Below, one piece after another: positions 60,866 to 64,000 of a stretch of 64,000 nucleotides of DNA. The notes under the pieces were generated by a model. The model ran no database searches and was not told the origin of the DNA. It worked only from the letters and a program-made list of their open reading frames with translations. The stretch's first letter is position 1. Each line of letters opens with the position of its first letter. Source of the stretch: Fen-1308 sp035319185 (GTDB lineage: Bacteria; Nitrospirota; Thermodesulfovibrionia; Thermodesulfovibrionales; Dissulfurispiraceae). The stretch covers positions 62,001-126,000 of the forward strand of contig DATHDF010000074.1 in NCBI GenBank assembly GCA_035319185.1, read 5' to 3'. The translations under genes were made by a program, and so were the position numbers.

Positions 60866-62971
60866 TCATGAATCAAGCACGCCGCGGACCGTTCTCAGCA
60901 GCGCCGAAGGAGAGAAAGGCTTGAGGACAAATCTCACCTGCGATGCGTCAAAACCCTTCCCTCCTACAAAGTCTTCCGAATAGCCGGTTGTAATGATAGT
61001 TTTAACCGAAGGTGCAATGTTTCTGATCTCCTCATACGCATCCTTCCCGCTCATCCTCGGCATGACCCCGTCCAGTATGACCAACTGTACAACGTCTATA
61101 TTGTCTTTATATTGCGTTACCGCCTCAGCCCCGTCGATCGCTTCAATGACCTTATACCCATAATCGCCCAACACTGTGGACGTCATTTTTCTCAGTTCGG
61201 CATCATCTTCAGCCAGCAGTATCGTCTCGGTGCCGCCTTTGACCGGGACGTCATCAGCGCCCTTTTCCGCCTCTTCTTCAACGCCCCTGCAAAGCGGGAA
61301 GTAAATTTTGAATGCCGCGCCTTTCCCCAATTCACTGTATGCCTCGATGTAACCGTCATGCTGCTTGACAATGCCATACGCCGTGGAAAGCCCAAGCCCG
61401 GTGCCTTTACCAGGCTCCTTGGTCGTGAAGAAGGGCTCGAATATCCTGTCCCTGATTTTGGAATCAAATCCCTCTCCGGTATCTGAAACCATCAGGAGGG
61501 CGTATTTGCCCACCCTCCCATAGCCGTGCAATTCTATGAACCCTTCATCGATGTACATCGTTTCAGTTTTTATGGTTATCCGTCCGCCGTTCGGCATGGC
61601 GTCCTTTGCATTGGTAACGAGATTCATAAGGATCTGCTCGATCTGCCCTTCATCGGCGTTTACCATCAGTTCGGCATTGTCGAGCGAAGTGACTATCGAT
61701 ATGTCTTCCCTGATCAATCTTTTCAGGAACTTCTCGAATTTTTTTACAACGCTGCTTATATTCACCGGCTTGCGATTGATCATCTGTTTCCTGCTGCATG
61801 ACAGAAGGCTTTGCGTCAAAGTTGAGGCCCTGTCCGATGCCTTGAGAATATGTTCCAGGTTAACTCTCATCAGGTCGTCTTCGGGCAATTTCAGCAGTGT
61901 CATATGGGCGTATCCCACAATGGCGCAAAGGATATTGTTGAAGTCATGCGCCACTCCTCCGGCGAGCAGCCCGATCGCCTCCATCTTCTGCGCATGCAGG
62001 AGTTGCTCCTCAAGCCTCTTGCTCTGAGTTATATCCTGAAGCGTTTGAATCGCAGCAACCAGGTCGCCTTTGCTGTCAAAGATCGGGGCGGCTTCGAGAA
62101 CGATATATCTGTCCTTGCCTCCGAGGCTTCTGAACCAGCCGTCCGCTCTGATAGCTTTAGGGTTCAGGGCAGATTTCCAGTAGCTTTTTCGAAGCTTAAG
62201 AAAGCTTTCTATATCGGGGTTATCTATGATTTCATCCGCTGCAGTGGGCAGTATGCCGCTGCTGAACGGTTTCCACTGATCATCAGTGCCTATCATATCT
62301 GAAGCCTTACATCCGGTAAGCTCCTCGCATGCCTTGTTCCACAGCATGATCCTGTGGTCCTTGTCCAGGACAAAGGTCGCCGTAGCCGAATTGAAAATGA
62401 GGCTGGCAGAAAACATCTGCTGCTCCTTCAGTGCCTCTTCAGCCCTCTTGCGCTCGCTGATTTCGGCAGCCATGGACTGATTGAGCTGCTCAAGGTCCGA
62501 CATCTTCTTCTCAAGCTTTCTGAACAGGACTTCGTTGTGGTCTTTCAAAAACCACTCCTGGGGTTCCATCGCAATCCTGGCTGCCCCCAAAGGCCCGTCA
62601 GTCTGCCGGGCCAGAACCTCGCTCACAATACCTTCAAGCATCTCCGGCTCAACAGGCTTGACCACGAATCTCTCTGCGCCGAGACTGAGAGCGAAGGATT
62701 CATCCTTGGGATCTGTATATGTGGCCGTATAGAATATGAATGGCTTTTGGCCCAGAACGCTGTCGGCCTTCCACTGCCTACACAGCGCATAACCGTCCAT
62801 AACCGGCATGAGAATATCGCTGACAATAATGTCCGGGGTAAACTGCCGGGCTTTTTCGAGCGCCTCGGCACCGTTGCTCGCGCATATTACCTCGTAGTTG
62901 TGCCCCTTGAATAGCCTTTCCAGCAGATACCGGCTCTCCTCATTGTCATCCACCACAATAATGCGCGTCAT
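60866..62971 (-). CDS. hybrid sensor histidine kinase/response regulator
   Basis: A 701-residue protein with receiver, PAS, kinase and second receiver domains. The N-terminal receiver has VVDDNEESRYLLE and SDILMPVMDGYA. A coiled coil and a PAS domain with a C-terminal PAC segment follow, then HisKA (GGVAHDFNNILCAIVGYA with the phospho-His), HATPase (NLVTNAKDAMPNGG) and a C-terminal receiver (LVILDGVMPRMSGKDAY). The ATG at 62971 overlaps the upstream regulator (ATGA). Output is unknown. Confidence 0.92.
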   Translation of the reverse strand: MTRIIVVDDNEESRYLLERLFKGHNYEVICASNGAEALEKARQFTPDIIVSDILMPVMDGYALCRQWKADSVLGQKPFIFYTATYTDPKDESFALSLGAERFVVKPVEPEMLEGIVSEVLARQTDGPLGAARIAMEPQEWFLKDHNEVLFRKLEKKMSDLEQLNQSMAAEISERKRAEEALKEQQMFSASLIFNSATATFVLDKDHRIMLWNKACEELTGCKASDMIGTDDQWKPFSSGILPTAADEIIDNPDIESFLKLRKSYWKSALNPKAIRADGWFRSLGGKDRYIVLEAAPIFDSKGDLVAAIQTLQDITQSKRLEEQLLHAQKMEAIGLLAGGVAHDFNNILCAIVGYAHMTLLKLPEDDLMRVNLEHILKASDRASTLTQSLLSCSRKQMINRKPVNISSVVKKFEKFLKRLIREDISIVTSLDNAELMVNADEGQIEQILMNLVTNAKDAMPNGGRITIKTETMYIDEGFIELHGYGRVGKYALLMVSDTGEGFDSKIRDRIFEPFFTTKEPGKGTGLGLSTAYGIVKQHDGYIEAYSELGKGAAFKIYFPLCRGVEEEAEKGADDVPVKGGTETILLAEDDAELRKMTSTVLGDYGYKVIEAIDGAEAVTQYKDNIDVVQLVILDGVMPRMSGKDAYEEIRNIAPSVKTIITTGYSEDFVGGKGFDASQVRFVLKPFSPSALLRTVRGVLDS

Positions 62972-63357
62972 GATTGCACCTTTCCGTGCATGTCCCGGGC
63001 AGGGAAAGATTCGACCTGGGAAATAAAAGTGTCGGGGTTGATGGGCTTCTCGATGTATCCGTCGCAACCGGCTTCCAGGGCCTTTTCGCGGTCCCCCGGC
63101 ATTGCGTACGATGTAACGGCTATGATCGGCGTTTTTACAAGTGAAGGATTTAACCTTAACTGTTTGGCCACGGCATAGCCGTCCATGACCGGCAGTTGAA
63201 TGTCCAGCAGGATCAGGTCCGGCCCGGTCAGCTGCGCAGCCGCGATCCCCTCCACGCCTTCCCGGGCAGCTATGACTTCATACCCGTATTTTTCGAGTAT
63301 GAACGTCATGAGATACATGTTCTGATCGTTGTCCTCGATTATAAGAACCTTTTTCAT
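62968..63357 (-). CDS. single-domain response regulator
   Basis: A 129-residue receiver with LIIEDNDQNMYLM, the phospho-Asp in LDIQLPVMDGYA, and the conserved Thr and Lys in ITVTSYAM-like and IEKPINPD. It has no output domain and probably acts as a phospho-carrier between the adjacent kinases. It lies 11 bases after the truncated kinase and overlaps the hybrid kinase by 4. SD GGGGCG precedes the ATG. Confidence 0.93.
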   Translation of the reverse strand: MKKVLIIEDNDQNMYLMTFILEKYGYEVIAAREGVEGIAAAQLTGPDLILLDIQLPVMDGYAVAKQLRLNPSLVKTPIIAVTSYAMPGDREKALEAGCDGYIEKPINPDTFISQVESFPARDMHGKVQS

Positions 63358-63368
63358 CGCCCCTCCTC

Positions 63369-64000
63369 TTAAATAGGAAGCGTAAAAGAAAAAGTGCTTC
63401 CTTTGCCGACCGCGCTGCTCACTGAGATTTCACCTCCCAGAAGCTCCACAAGCTTTTTGCAAATGGAAAGCCCAAGCCCTGTGCCCTCGTATCTCCTTGT
63501 CAGTCCGTGCTCAAGCTGCCGGAACGGCTTGAAGAGGGCATCCATATCGTCGGCCTTTATGCCTATACCGCTGTCGCTCACTGCAATCCGGACAGCCTTG
63601 CCGTTGACATCTCCGCTGATGTCGACCCGGCCACGCTCCGTAAACTTGATCGCGTTTCCGATCAGGTTAAGCATAATCTGCTCGACCCTCCTCTGGTCGC
63701 TTCTGATCATGCCTACATCAGGGCCCACGCTAAGACCGAGGGAAAGCCCTTTAGCCTCAACCAGGGGTTGTACCGTTTTTACAATCCTGTTCAGAGATTC
63801 ACGCAGATCAAAAGGCTCAGGCACGACTGTCAGTTGTCCGGCCTCGATCTTGGAAATGTCAAGCACATCATTGATAAGCGTCAGCAGGTGATGCGCGCTG
63901 TTCTTGACCATACCCATCTGCTTCTTCTGCTCATCGTTCAAGGGGCCCACCAAACCCTGCAATATAATTCCCGTGAAACCGATTATGGAGTTAAGCGGCG
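63369..64000 (-). CDS. sensor histidine kinase, 5' end beyond the window
   Basis: The frame continues to the last base, so the gene starts outside. The first internal start-like codon at 63962 is not the true start: the sequence before it reads NSIIGFTGIILQG, the normal end of a HisKA helix. The HATPase domain is complete (NLIGNAIKFTERG, DSGIGIKADDM, GTGLGLSICKKLVELLGGE). The phospho-His lies outside the window. Confidence 0.92.
   Translation of the reverse strand, partial: PLNSIIGFTGIILQGLVGPLNDEQKKQMGMVKNSAHHLLTLINDVLDISKIEAGQLTVVPEPFDLRESLNRIVKTVQPLVEAKGLSLGLSVGPDVGMIRSDQRRVEQIMLNLIGNAIKFTERGRVDISGDVNGKAVRIAVSDSGIGIKADDMDALFKPFRQLEHGLTRRYEGTGLGLSICKKLVELLGGEISVSSAVGKGSTFSFTLPI

Noticed and set aside
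1..64000. tRNA genes, CRISPR arrays, insertion sequences or prophage
   Set aside because: Intergenic gaps are short and I found no cloverleaf-like, repeat-spacer or transposase-like sequence by eye; a tRNAscan or IS search was not possible.

Overview
The window is a gene-dense chromosomal segment of roughly 50% G+C from an anaerobic or microaerophilic Gram-negative bacterium. Clues include a Desulfovibrio-type molybdenum aldehyde oxidoreductase with its maturation cluster, a cytosolic NiFe hydrogenase, a triheme c-type cytochrome, sigma-54 control, an ilvC-psd-pssA-leuA block like that of Geobacter relatives, DUF3786, and many histidine kinases. Desulfobacterota or Nitrospirota fits best; I cannot decide between them. 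I see no tRNA, rRNA, CRISPR array, insertion sequence or prophage.

Layout. 1-4907: housekeeping genes (partial ThiF-like E1, HI0933-type flavoprotein, maf, pyk, dusB). 4995-20321: a GAF/PAS sigma-54 activator, a near-perfect -24/-12 promoter, a MoeA-like protein, the aldehyde oxidoreductase Mop, a terminator, then ten tightly packed genes. Eight of these match families I associate with the Desulfovibrio DVU_1551-1557 neighbourhood: dicluster/CCG oxidoreductase, small redox protein, methyltransferase, C-GCAxxG-C-C protein, XdhC, NTP transferase, radical SAM TrsS and a PaaK-like ligase. A histidine phosphatase and a secreted protein follow. 20349-20504 holds a small 51-aa membrane-protein gene with a perfect FNR-type palindrome upstream. 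20665-26321 (minus strand) looks like a bacterial ceramide pathway (serine palmitoyltransferase, GNAT-type ceramide synthase, ceramide reductase) flanked by AsmA-like and NfeD proteins.

26487-35952: branched-chain amino acid and phosphatidylethanolamine genes (ilvC, psd, pssA, leuA), an SDR protein, a cyclic-di-GMP-I (GEMM) riboswitch in front of a secreted FnIII/thrombospondin-like protein, then divergent leuCD and a LysR regulator. 36113-43547: YbgC, RidA, Smr and DUF3786 proteins, small secreted proteins including a triheme cytochrome, an OmpR-type two-component pair and a frameshifted Fic gene.

43677-53083: a NorD/CbbO-like VWA protein and NorQ/CbbQ-like AAA+ ATPase, a NarL-type two-component pair, and divergently a 1462-aa protein with PPDK-like ATP-grasp and phosphohistidine domains but no PEP barrel. 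53104-56180: a compact NiFe hydrogenase operon (V4R-like protein, small subunit, large subunit, ferredoxin). 56351-64000: a signalling island with a roadblock protein, a truncated receiver, a FlgC-like fragment, a kinase lacking its phospho-histidine, a CheD-HDOD fusion, a hybrid kinase, a response regulator and a kinase cut by the window end.

The regions I would look at first are the Mop maturation cluster with its sigma-54 circuit, the ceramide operon, the NorQD/two-component/PPDK-like block, and the orphan hydrogenase operon.
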